DNA of 12,254 nt from an uncultured Eubacterium sp. (GCA_910579145.1 CAJTTQ010000076.1:1-12254); one strand, 5' to 3'. Positions 1 to 6,592 are shown, counted from the first letter of the stretch. Notes: a model not told the origin generated them from the sequence alone. Numbers and translations are program-made.

Positions 1-754
1 GATATTCCATAATTTCAATGTAGCCCTTTTCACAGGAAATCATTCCGCGCTTTGGCTGTTTTGAATGAAGCGACAGCATAACCGATGCCATCTGTCCTTC
101 TTCGTTCATAAGCAACAATCCCGCCTGTTCATCCACTCCTGTTGGCGCAGGCTTTACCTGCGATAAAAGTCTCGTTGGCTTTTCGTCCATAAACCATCGA
201 ATAAAGGAAAGTGCATAAACCCCAATATCAAGCATTGCACCTCCCGCAAGATTTTTATTGAAAAACCGATTGTTCATATCGTATTCCTTGAAACTTCCAA
301 AATTCATTGTTATCAGGTTGACTTTTCCTAATTTCCCGGAATCAAGTATTTCTCTCAATTTCTTATATATTGGCATATGATAAATGGTCATGGCTTCACC
401 AATGATAACGCCCTTTTCTTTTGCCAATGTAATTACTTCATCTAGCTCACTGCCGTTTAATGTAATCGACTTCTCAACAAGGATATGTTTCCCATTGGCA
501 ATCGCTTTTTTCATAAATCCCATATGAGTATTATGTGGAGTGGTAATGTAAATCACATCAACCTCCGGATCCGAAAACATATCGTTGTAATCTTCATACA
601 CTTTTTCAATTCCATATTTGTCTGCAAAGGCAACAGCTTTGTAATAAGTTCTATTTCCAACAGCATAAATGTTTTTCCCTTTTTTCTTAAGTGCAGCCGC
701 CATTTCATTTGCAATGACACCTGTACCTAAAACTGCCCATGTAATCTCTTGCAT
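1..754 (-). CDS. Gfo/Idh/MocA-family NAD(P)-dependent oxidoreductase, 3' end cut by window
   Basis: The reading frame starts at the ATG at 754 and stays open to base 1, giving about 251 residues. Family members have roughly 320-340, so the last ~75 are outside the window. An AAGGAGGAC ribosome binding site at 762-770 fixes the start. The N-terminus MQEITWAVLGTGVIA has the Rossmann GxGxxA dinucleotide loop at residues 10-15. HILVEKS near residue 95 carries the conserved lysine (the EKP motif of the family), and GGAMLDIGVYA near 175 is the typical motif of the C-terminal alpha/beta domain. Family members oxidise or reduce sugars, inositols and related alcohols in the cytoplasm. The closest type is the dehydrogenase group related to trans-dihydrodiol/xylose dehydrogenases. 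The substrate cannot be read from sequence. It has its own upstream promoter (947-974) and a 186-base leader. The family call is secure. Confidence 0.93.
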   Translation of the reverse strand, partial: MQEITWAVLGTGVIANEMAAALKKKGKNIYAVGNRTYYKAVAFADKYGIEKVYEDYNDMFSDPEVDVIYITTPHNTHMGFMKKAIANGKHILVEKSITLNGSELDEVITLAKEKGVIIGEAMTIYHMPIYKKLREILDSGKLGKVNLITMNFGSFKEYDMNNRFFNKNLAGGAMLDIGVYALSFIRWFMDEKPTRLLSQVKPAPTGVDEQAGLLLMNEEGQMASVMLSLHSKQPKRGMISCEKGYIEIMEY

Positions 755-787
755 AAAGTCTGTCCTCCTTAAATCTATCTATGTACT

Positions 788-916
788 TCAAACTAATATG
801 CCATATCCATACACACCTGATTTATCGCAGTTGAGCAATGCTCTAAAGGAATTGCGGCTTAATAGAACAACAACTATCTTCAAAAAGGCATAGGAGCAAT
901 CAGGGGGTTCTATCAT
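788..916 (-). CDS. possible 42-codon leader ORF upstream of the oxidoreductase
   Basis: Between the promoter at 947-974 and the oxidoreductase start there is one open frame of 42 codons. It begins with ATG at 916 behind AAAGGA (7 bases away) and stops with TGA at 788. It starts MIEPPDCSYAFLKIVVVLL and ends YGYGILV. The hydrophobic stretch at residues 10-20 could be a short membrane segment. I recognise no family. The stop lies 33 bases before the next start, so it could act as a leader peptide or be chance. The call rests only on a plausible ribosome binding site, its position downstream of a promoter and its co-orientation. Confidence 0.2.
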   Translation of the reverse strand: MIEPPDCSYAFLKIVVVLLSRNSFRALLNCDKSGVYGYGILV

Positions 917-946
917 GTGCTTTTCCTTTAAGTATTCGACATTAGT

Positions 947-974
947 ATCATACCATACTTCCCAAAATAGTCAA
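947..974 (-). promoter_or_regulatory. sigma-A-type promoter for the oxidoreductase
   Basis: Read on the minus strand, TTGACT (974-969) and TATGAT (952-947) are 16 bases apart, close to the consensus for the housekeeping sigma factor. Transcription would start near 940 and run left through the 42-codon ORF into the oxidoreductase. No other good promoter was seen between 755 and 1151. Confidence 0.55.
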
Positions 975-983
975 TCTATTTTG
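963..983. promoter_or_regulatory. inverted repeat over the -35 box, probable operator
   Basis: CAAAATAG at 963-970 and CTATTTTG at 976-983 form a perfect 8-base inverted repeat around a 5-base centre. It overlaps the -35 box of the leftward promoter, the classic position for a dimeric repressor. The cognate regulator is not identified. The neighbouring CD3324-family protein is one candidate only by proximity. Confidence 0.45.
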
Positions 984-1066
984 ACCATTTATCCAGCAAG
1001 ATTTTATCCGGTATTATCTCTCATTCTGTATATGCCATAACAGCCTCGACAGCATAGCCTTTATTT

Positions 1067-1140
1067 ATAAAAAATATGAGATAATACAAAAGAAATGGCA
1101 ATATTTGCAACAGTTCCCTGGTATCAGCTCATATTTTTAT
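1067..1140. repeat. AT-rich imperfect inverted repeat downstream of the CD3324 gene
   Basis: AAAAATATGAG (ending at 1080) and CTCATATTTTT (starting at 1128) are perfect 11-base arms. The pairing resumes inside with ATAC/GTAT after a 3-base internal loop and extends outside by AT pairs with one bulged base. The loop holds a small GCAA/TTGC dyad. It begins 12 bases after the stop of the CD3324-family gene. It could be a transcript end signal, although the stem lacks G+C, or a small repeat element. The rest of the 755-1151 gap holds the promoter, operator and small ORF listed separately. Confidence 0.4.
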
Positions 1141-1151
1141 GTGTCTATTTT

Positions 1152-1424
1152 TCAAGAAGACTTTTGTATTCTCACGATACGTTGTATGCTTTTCTGAGAC
1201 AGATAGTATCTGCCGGCTAATTCCTCTGTATTGCTTCCTGCCAGATACTCTTCATAAATTTGTCTGTCACGCCTTAAAAGCTCCTGTTTAATCTGCGTGC
1301 CTGCTCCCCATGCCTGTCTATGTGATGACTTGCGTGGAATATAGATACTTTCTCCGTCAACATACTGCTGTATCAGCTCTATGATCTCGATCGGAAGAAT
1401 TTCTTCCGCTTTTATATAGCCCAT
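1152..1424 (-). CDS. CD3324-family small DNA-binding protein (Mor-like helix-turn-helix)
   Basis: A 90-residue protein starting MGYIKAEEILPIEIIELIQQ. The core YVDGESIYIPRKSSHRQAWG and the C-terminal ELAGRYYLSQKSIQRI match the pattern of the clostridial CD3324 family. This family has a middle-operon-regulator (Mor)-type fold with a C-terminal helix-turn-helix, here about residues 65-85. It is probably a transcription factor of unknown target. I chose the ATG at 1424 because AGGGAGG lies 6 bases before it. An upstream in-frame ATG at 1460 would add 12 residues but has no ribosome binding site and sits inside a hairpin. The gene lies 133 bases downstream of the ferredoxin gene on the same strand and could share its promoter. 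Confidence 0.85.
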   Translation of the reverse strand: MGYIKAEEILPIEIIELIQQYVDGESIYIPRKSSHRQAWGAGTQIKQELLRRDRQIYEEYLAGSNTEELAGRYYLSQKSIQRIVRIQKSS

Positions 1425-1454
1425 GTCTGCCTCCCTAACAATTTCTTCTAGGAA

Positions 1455-1500
1455 TAGCATTGGCTATAACAATGATTTACCGTTGCAATAGCCAGTGCTA
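1455..1500 (-). promoter_or_regulatory. hairpin in the 5' leader of the CD3324-family gene
   Basis: TAGCATTGGCTAT at 1455-1467 pairs with ATAGCCAGTGCTA at 1488-1500, 12 of 13 positions, around a ~20-base loop that can extend the stem with AAC/GTT. It lies between the ferredoxin stop (1558) and the CD3324 start (1424). No U-run follows on the minus strand, so it is not a standard intrinsic terminator. The downstream ribosome binding site (1430-1436) is not in the stem. It could be an attenuator, a protein-binding site or an RNA processing site. Confidence 0.5.
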
Positions 1501-1524
1501 TGCAGACATAACATATTTTTTCAT
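1498..1524 (-). CDS. possible 8-residue leader peptide MKKYVMSA
   Basis: An ATG at 1524 stands behind AGAGGGG with good spacing and starts MKKYVMSA, then TAG. The stop codon is the first three bases of the hairpin at 1455-1500. One base off this frame, the sequence would continue as a hydrophobic IALAIATV stretch to a stop at 1448, so it might instead be a frameshifted small secreted peptide. Evidence is limited to the ribosome binding site and this arrangement. Confidence 0.27.
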   Translation of the reverse strand: MKKYVMSA

Positions 1525-1557
1525 AAACAAATCCCCTCTCTAAATTTCTTTTAAGAA

Positions 1558-1743
1558 TTACAGTACCAACGCTTTTTTAGGACAGAAATTTGAACATTTT
1601 CCACACCTGATACACTTGTCGTCATCTATTTCAGGTGCTTCAAAATCTTTCTGGCTTAACGCTCCAACCGGACAGACATTTACAGCAGGACATTTGTGAT
1701 CCTGAGGGCAGTTATCCACTATTATTTTCAATTTTTTCTCCAT
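1558..1743 (-). CDS. small 4Fe-4S ferredoxin-like protein with an atypical first cluster site
   Basis: A 61-residue cytoplasmic electron carrier or redox protein. The C-terminal half has a complete CxxCxxCxxxCP motif (Cys 44, 47, 50, 54). The N-terminal half has Cys12, Cys18 and Cys24 in a CPQDHKCPAVNVCP arrangement, so spacing is C-x5-C-x5-CP instead of the usual CxxCxxCxxxCP, and one cysteine fewer than a classical 2[4Fe-4S] ferredoxin. I recall similar short proteins in clostridia; their partners are unknown. GAAAGGAGA at 1753-1761 selects the ATG at 1743. The same frame is open upstream to an ATG at 1848, but those 35 residues look like gene debris. A strong promoter at 1945-1973 probably transcribes this gene. 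Confidence 0.87.
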   Translation of the reverse strand: MEKKLKIIVDNCPQDHKCPAVNVCPVGALSQKDFEAPEIDDDKCIRCGKCSNFCPKKALVL

Positions 1744-1844
1744 GACACCAATCTCCTTTCGACTCTTCTCACTTACATCATGATAATGAAACTCCGGTCC
1801 GTACTTCTCATAATTTCTTTGAAAGATACAAGACCAAATCGTCA

Positions 1845-1925
1845 TCATGTTGCATCCGCAATGATCTGCGCATCTCCATACTCCATATCACGAACCGTTA
1901 TTCGGCTGTCTGAAAAGTAAACCAT
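1845..1925 (-). pseudogene. N-terminal remnant of a GNAT acetyltransferase
   Basis: ATG at 1925 follows GGGAGGGC at 1932-1939 (8 bases) and a strong promoter. It encodes 26 residues, including ITVRDMEYGDAQIIADA, then stops with TGA at 1845. This pattern (hydrophobic, R-x-M/L, DA..I) is how many GNAT N-acetyltransferases begin. The remaining ~120-150 residues of such a protein are absent. The TGA overlaps an ATGATG that opens a frame running 35 residues (TIWSCIFQRNYEKYGPEFHY and on) straight into the ferredoxin frame. I cannot assign those residues. The simplest reading is an internal deletion that left the expression signals and the start codon region. Confidence 0.5.
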
Positions 1926-1944
1926 AAAAATGCCCTCCCAATAT

Positions 1945-1973
1945 ATTATAACGCAGAACGATCGATCTGTAAA
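1945..1973 (-). promoter_or_regulatory. strong sigma-A promoter reading left toward the ferredoxin gene
   Basis: TTTACA (1973-1968) and a perfect TATAAT (1950-1945) are 17 bases apart on the minus strand. Transcription would start near 1938, just before the GNAT remnant, and continue through the ferredoxin gene and perhaps the CD3324-family gene. No other promoter for the ferredoxin gene was found. Confidence 0.65.
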
Positions 1974-1997
1974 GAACCGGGAGCAGCACATTTTACA

Positions 1998-2025
1998 TTG
2001 ATTTTTACTGTCTTTCGTGTATACT
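1998..2025 (+). promoter_or_regulatory. sigma-A promoter for the TfoX-domain gene
   Basis: TTGATT at 1998-2003 and TATACT at 2020-2025 are 16 bases apart on the plus strand. Expected start of transcription is near 2032, 35 bases before the TfoX-domain start. It is back to back with the leftward promoter at 1945-1973, with 24 bases between the two -35 boxes. Confidence 0.55.
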
Positions 2026-2066
2026 ATACATTAAGAAAATACTAGAAAAGAAAGAAGGAACAGATC

Positions 2067-2399
2067 ATGGCTACATCGGCACAGGCTTACGAATATATGT
2101 TAGAACAGTTAAACAAGGCAGGGGATATTACCACGCGGAAGATGATGGGGGAATATCTCGTGTATTTCAAGCGGAAACTCATAGGAAATATATGCGACGG
2201 GCAACTGTATCTGAAACCGACGGACTCCGCCCTGCGTTTATTACCCGACGCAGACCGGGACTATCCGTACGAGGGTTCCAAGACTCTGATGATCATCATG
2301 GATGACCTAGAAAACACAGAACTTCTATCTGCCGTTTTACATGCGATGTATGAGGAACTGCCGGAACCGAAACCCAAAAAGGCCAAGTCAAAAAAATAG
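2067..2399 (+). CDS. TfoX/Sxy N-terminal-domain protein
   Basis: A 110-residue protein made of the TfoX N-terminal domain. The diagnostic stretch is TTRKMMGEYLVYFKRKLIG (22-40), followed by ICDGQLYLKPT (42-52) and a lysine-rich tail (PKPKKAKSKK). The founding members, Sxy/TfoX, regulate competence in gamma-proteobacteria with CRP. Stand-alone N-terminal domains are common in Firmicutes, where their role is not known, so a competence function should not be assumed. GAAGGAAC precedes the ATG by 6-7 bases and the gene has its own promoter. It ends one base from the end of the convergent AraC remnant, with no terminator between them. Confidence 0.88.
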   Translation: MATSAQAYEYMLEQLNKAGDITTRKMMGEYLVYFKRKLIGNICDGQLYLKPTDSALRLLPDADRDYPYEGSKTLMIIMDDLENTELLSAVLHAMYEELPEPKPKKAKSKK

Positions 2400-2400
2400 A

Positions 2401-3007
2401 TCATGTCAGGTTCTTCTTATATTGACCGGGCGGCATCCCCACCTGCTTTTTAAATCTGCGGATAAAATTTGAATAATCGCAAAACCCGGATCCCTCTCCG
2501 GCTTCAGATACACTGCTGCCCGCAGCGAGCAGCTCTTTTGCGCGTCAGATCGTTTCCAAATTTACCGGAGTCCGTCATCTCCAAGTACCGGTCCGTCATT
2601 TGTACGTACTGCTTTGCCTCATAGGCGGTTACATGGATGGTCCCGCCTTTTTCCCCACAGATTTTTTGCTGAAAATATTCCAGAAAATCCGTCGCTTCCG
2701 ACGAGAGCATCCGCAGCGACTCTGTCGCAAGATAAAGGCTGATCCGTTCATACGGGGTGGTATCCGTCACAATGCACCGGTGCATCTGTCCGGGACGGAT
2801 CACGATACAGTCGCCGGACTTCAGTTCAAAACAGCGCTGTTCCACATATAATCTCGTATTTCCCCGTATGAAGAAATAAATTTCATAAACATCATGATTA
2901 TGATAAGACGGATCCGGCCCGGTAAACAAATTGGCCGAAAGATTATGTTCACACACAACATTTTGGATCAGGCTGCTCCCTATTATATTCTCCATCGACA
3001 TTTTCAT
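2401..3007 (-). pseudogene. AraC-family regulator with internal deletion and frameshift
   Basis: From ATG at 3007 (GGGGAG at 3012-3017) about 157 residues encode an AraC-type cupin sensor domain, with the metal/ligand-like YHNHDVYEIYFFIRG near residue 35 and a helical linker ending SGKFGNDL. The frame then runs into junk (TRKRAARCGQQCI) and stops at 2504. In another frame, 2404-2544 encodes RAKELLAAGSSVSEAG and SNFIRRFKKQVGMPPGQYKK, the second helix-turn-helix of an AraC domain, ending at TGA 2401. Intact family members are ~280-290 residues, so the linker and first helix-turn-helix (roughly 80-90 residues) are gone and the frame is broken near 2545-2555. Neither fragment should be a functional regulator. 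It presumably once controlled the adjacent ABC exporter genes. Confidence 0.86.
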
Positions 3008-3070
3008 CTAATCTCCCCACTTTCCTGATACGATCAAAACAGTATATGTTCGCGCAATATTTAGTCCTTA

Positions 3071-4993
3071 TTATGCAAAGATTATATCACGACAATATGA
3101 TACAATGCAAGCAGAAGCAAAAAAAGCTTCTTCTTTCCTGTAATACTGTGCCTGCGCCGTCCACATTTGATGATACAGGCCATCCTCGTTCTCCATCAGT
3201 GTTTCATGAGATCCCCTCTGCACGATCTCCCCGCCGTCGAACACGACGATATCCTCACAGAAACGGCAGGAAGAGAGGCGGTGAGAAATATAAACGGCCG
3301 TCTTCGTTCCCACCATCTCGTTAAACGCCGAATAGATCTCATACTCCGCCACCGGATCGAGCGCCGCCGTAGGCTCATCCAGCAAAATAAAGGGAGAATC
3401 CCGGTACAGCGCACGGGCGATCGCAATCTTTTGTTTCTCGCCCCCGGACATTTTCACCCCGTCGTCATACTGCTCTCCCACATAAGTACCGATCCCCTGT
3501 TCCAACGTTTCCAGACGTTCCCCAAATCCAGCGCGTTCCAGGCAGTCCCTCACCCGTTCATCGTCGTATTCGGAAGAGACCGCGACATTTTCCGCCACGG
3601 AGAAATCAAACATCGAAAAGTCCTGGAACACGACCGAAAATAATTCCATATATTCCCGGTAATCAAATTTCCTCACATCTACGCCATTCAAGCGGATCTC
3701 CCCCTCCGTGGGGTCGTACAGCCGGCATAAAAGTTTGATCATCGTCGTCTTTCCGGATCCATTTTTCCCGACGAGCGCCATCTTCTCCCCGATCCGCATT
3801 TTCAGGGAAAAATTCCGCAGAGCGTACTCGCTGTTTCCCGGATAGCGGAATGATACGTTGCAAAATTCAATCTCATACTCATTATCCCTGCGCTTCTCCA
3901 CTGGAAGTTTTCCGCGGTAAAGCTTTCCTTCCGAATCCAGAAATTCAAAGGTCGAACTCTGTCTGCGCGCCACCAGTAAAAATCCCGACAGATTGCTGAT
4001 GATCTGCTGGATGGATGTCGTCAGGCGTTCAAAACAAGCGACATAGCGGACTAAATCCCCGACGAGCACGCTTCCTCCCACCGCCATGAGCGTCAGGAAG
4101 AAATAGCAGATCCCGCTCACCCCGATGCCGGATACATTTTCAAACATCTCTTCTTTCCCGCCCTCTCTCGCCATATCCTCTTCTTTTTGCTTTAAAAATT
4201 CTTTCCCGTGTTCCACCATATATTCTTCCAAAAGCGGCTTGGCACGATACAGTTTTATATCCTTGCGGTTTTCCGGTGTTATGCCATTAAATAACGTAAA
4301 ATACCACATCAGGTTTATTTTTTCCGGCTCATTTTTCGGCCACCTCTGCATGATCCGGTTCAGTTTTTCCCCGAAATAACTGGAGCCAAATGCGTGCATA
4401 ATAATGGCCGCCGCCAATACCCCGAAATATACATAGGTAATAACACTCCGGCTCTCCCACAAACCGTTTATGACAGGAACCAGCATCCCGACGGCAAACG
4501 CCGCGTTGAACAGATAGAAAAAGAACTCCTCCATGCAGATATAGGCCCAGTAGATGCCACTCCCCCAGTTATTATCCTCCTGCATCCGGCTGTACAGTTC
4601 ATTCATGTATGGGCTTTCCAGATCCGGCCAGTCCATCTCCATTCTCTTTCCATTTTTGCGGATGGATACCTGATCCCAGGACATCTCCTTCATCCGCTGG
4701 CATTTCATGCGAAACCAGCCGGACAGTATACTTAGCACAAACCCAGCCGCCAGCCAGAACACCGTCCGGTACGCCAGTTCACGAATCGGCCTCCCCTCTG
4801 CCAGCCCATTTAACACCATGGCAGACACATAAATACCGATATAACCTCCGGCAATCGTCATCATCTGCAAAAGCACTGTCATCGGGACAAAATGACGGTT
4901 CAGCCGCCATACCTCCTGCCACAGTCTGCGGCAGACCTCCCGTTTTTCATGAAAGGTCAGCTTTTCCGTCAGCTTCTTACTCGTAACACGCAT
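3071..4993 (-). CDS. ABC exporter half-transporter (fused membrane and ATPase domains)
   Basis: A 640-residue integral membrane protein with an N-terminal six-helix type-1 ABC exporter domain (about 1-350) and a C-terminal ATPase domain. The ATPase domain is complete: Walker A GKNGSGKTT (Lys415), Q-loop VVFQDF, signature MSGGEKQK, Walker B FILLDEPTAALDP (Asp539, Glu540) and H-loop ISHRLSS (His571). Such proteins export lipids, peptides or drugs and work as dimers. The substrate is not evident. The start is the ATG at 4993, where AAGGGGG lies 8 bases upstream; ATGs at 4999, 5020 and 5047 are also in frame but less well placed. The gene overlaps the end of the preceding ABC gene by 17 bases, which suggests translational coupling and a heterodimer. 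The last ~14 residues (ACIVSYCRDIIFA) look non-native and overlap the promoter of the AraC remnant. Confidence 0.92.
   Translation of the reverse strand: MRVTSKKLTEKLTFHEKREVCRRLWQEVWRLNRHFVPMTVLLQMMTIAGGYIGIYVSAMVLNGLAEGRPIRELAYRTVFWLAAGFVLSILSGWFRMKCQRMKEMSWDQVSIRKNGKRMEMDWPDLESPYMNELYSRMQEDNNWGSGIYWAYICMEEFFFYLFNAAFAVGMLVPVINGLWESRSVITYVYFGVLAAAIIMHAFGSSYFGEKLNRIMQRWPKNEPEKINLMWYFTLFNGITPENRKDIKLYRAKPLLEEYMVEHGKEFLKQKEEDMAREGGKEEMFENVSGIGVSGICYFFLTLMAVGGSVLVGDLVRYVACFERLTTSIQQIISNLSGFLLVARRQSSTFEFLDSEGKLYRGKLPVEKRRDNEYEIEFCNVSFRYPGNSEYALRNFSLKMRIGEKMALVGKNGSGKTTMIKLLCRLYDPTEGEIRLNGVDVRKFDYREYMELFSVVFQDFSMFDFSVAENVAVSSEYDDERVRDCLERAGFGERLETLEQGIGTYVGEQYDDGVKMSGGEKQKIAIARALYRDSPFILLDEPTAALDPVAEYEIYSAFNEMVGTKTAVYISHRLSSCRFCEDIVVFDGGEIVQRGSHETLMENEDGLYHQMWTAQAQYYRKEEAFFASACIVSYCRDIIFA
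3081..3110 (-). promoter_or_regulatory. promoter for the AraC remnant, with extended -10
   Basis: TTGCAT (3110-3105) and TATAAT (3086-3081) are 18 bases apart on the minus strand. TG one base before the -10 (TGATATAAT) makes it an extended -10 promoter. It lies within the last codons of the ABC gene at 3071-4993, about 67 bases before the AraC ATG, so the regulator had its own promoter. Confidence 0.5.
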
Positions 4994-6556
4994 CCCCATC
5001 ACCCCCTTCTTCGGTTTCATCGTTGTAATAATGACTTTGCACCTCATACAGTTTCGCGTATTCGCCGCCCCGTTCCATCAGTTCCTCATGAGTCCCCTCT
5101 TCCGCCACGGCTCCGTCTTTTAGAAAGAAGATCCGGTTTGAAAACTGAGTACTCGCCAGACGGTGCGAAATAAATACGGCCGTCCTCCCCCGCAGAACTC
5201 CTCATATTTTTCATATATTTCCTTCTCGGCAAGCGGATCGAGCGCCGCGGTCGGTTCGTCCAGCAAAAGTACCGGCGCCTCTTTATACAATGCCCTTGCC
5301 AGCAAAATCTTCTGCCGCTGTCCCCCGGACAGTAAGATCCCGTCATCCGTTATAAGTTTCGTCATATAGGAATCCAGCGTAATGTTCCTTTGCTCCATCT
5401 CTTCCCATAAACCTGCCTTTTTCAAAACCTCCTGCACGCGTTCCCTGTCAATCTGACTCTTGGGCATAAGTGCGATATTTTCGTCCAGCATAAACGGCGG
5501 AATGAGAACATCCTGAAATACCGCGGTATAAAGCGCATATACATCCCGCTTTCCCAGTCGGTCCATATCCACTCCGTTGATCCATATGTGCCCGGACGTC
5601 GGCCTATAAAATCCGATCATCAATTTGATCAGCGTCGTCTTCCCGACGCCGTTCAATCCTACAAGAGCGATGTGCTCCCCTTTTCGGATCGTAAAACTCA
5701 GATCACGGATCGTCGGAACCGTACTTTCCGCATAAAAAAACGTCACATGGTCAAATACGATCTCCACCCCTTCCGAGCAGTCCGGCATTTTAACCTCACC
5801 ACTTTTCAGGTCTTCTGACGGAATCTCCAGATATTCCCTCAGATCATTGATCCCCACATTCGCTGTCCTCAGCCTGCTGACCTGCCTTACCATCTGCTGG
5901 ATCCAGTCAGAAAAACCGACGATGGCACCGAAATAAAGCATAAAATCCCCCGCGCCGATCTCTCCCTGAAGCGTCTTCGCGATCAGATAGACATATGCCA
6001 GACTGTCCCGTAAAAACCCGAGCACACAGTTCATCATGTGGGTGTAAAATTCCTGCCTGCCCCGCTTTCTGCGTATCTTATTTCCCTCCCCCTGCCATTT
6101 TGCCATCAGCTCTTTCAGCCACTCCTGCATATGGTAAACACGAATGTCTTTTCCCGCCCACGAACCGCAGCTGATACAGTAATGCAGTTTTTTCTGTATC
6201 TTCGCAAATAGATCTTTCGTCCGTTCATACACGGCCGTCTCTTTTTTCTGGAACCAGTATGTCGCGACAGACGATAACAACAAAAGTAAAACGACTCCGA
6301 TATGAAGCGAGGACAAAATCCCCGTGTACAGAAAAAAGCAGCAGACACTGGTGATGAGTCCCGGCACGATCTGGTAAAACTTCGAGGTCGCCCCCATGTC
6401 CCCCTGATTCGTCACATCTATCGCCCGCTGGTACATTTCCAGCGATCTCTCGTTTTCTGCCTCCGAATACTCACAGTCCACAGAGGTAAGGAAGATCTTC
6501 TGCAAAACGAGAAACCCTCCCGCCGCAAGACCAAGCGTTTTTGCAATCTGCGGCGA
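4977..6556 (-). pseudogene. ABC exporter half-transporter, 5'-truncated and frameshifted
   Basis: The frame from 6556 to 5120 encodes part of a type-1 ABC exporter membrane domain (SLEMYQRAIDVTNQGDMGA, then several hydrophobic helices) and an ATPase domain with Walker A GLNGVGKTT, Q-loop AVFQDV, signature LSGGQRQK and Walker B LLLDEPTAALDP. Two defects are visible. First, no ATG or GTG with a ribosome binding site precedes the conserved part: an in-frame TAA sits at 6557, a TTG at 6505 has no ribosome binding site, and the first ~100 residues of a normal membrane domain are missing. Second, after Walker B the frame shifts. The rest, TAVFISHRLAST with the H-loop histidine, is in the next frame and ends at TAA 4977. 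One extra G in the five-G run (5187-5191) would restore FCGGRTAVFISHRL. The tail still overlaps the next ABC gene by 17 bases. Confidence 0.88.
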
Positions 6557-6563
6557 TTACCAG

Positions 6564-6592
6564 TTGCCCCCCTCCTGTTCCCATGTTAAAAT
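6564..6592 (+). promoter_or_regulatory. weak candidate promoter for lacZ
   Basis: TTGCCC at 6564-6569 and TAAAAT at 6587-6592 are 17 bases apart on the plus strand, with start of transcription expected near 6600. The -35 box matches the consensus at only four of six positions. It is the only candidate in the 88 bases between the truncated ABC gene and lacZ. No clear operator was seen here. Confidence 0.3.

Noticed and set aside
801..893. Plus-strand 30-codon frame starting MPYPYTPDLSQL
   Set aside because: No ribosome binding site or promoter on that strand; it lies antisense to the leader of the oxidoreductase, and I recognise no family.
1425..1460. Earlier start for the CD3324-family protein
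   Set aside because: No ribosome binding site, and it sits in a hairpin; AGGGAGG and family pattern support the ATG at 1424.
3113..3131. AGAAGC-A7-GCTTCT as an intrinsic terminator
   Set aside because: The A/T run is in the loop, not after the stem, and the stem is only six pairs.
3071..6556. ABC genes as a lactose uptake system paired with lacZ
   Set aside because: Both have fused membrane and ATPase domains of the exporter type, there is no solute-binding protein, and the genes diverge from lacZ.
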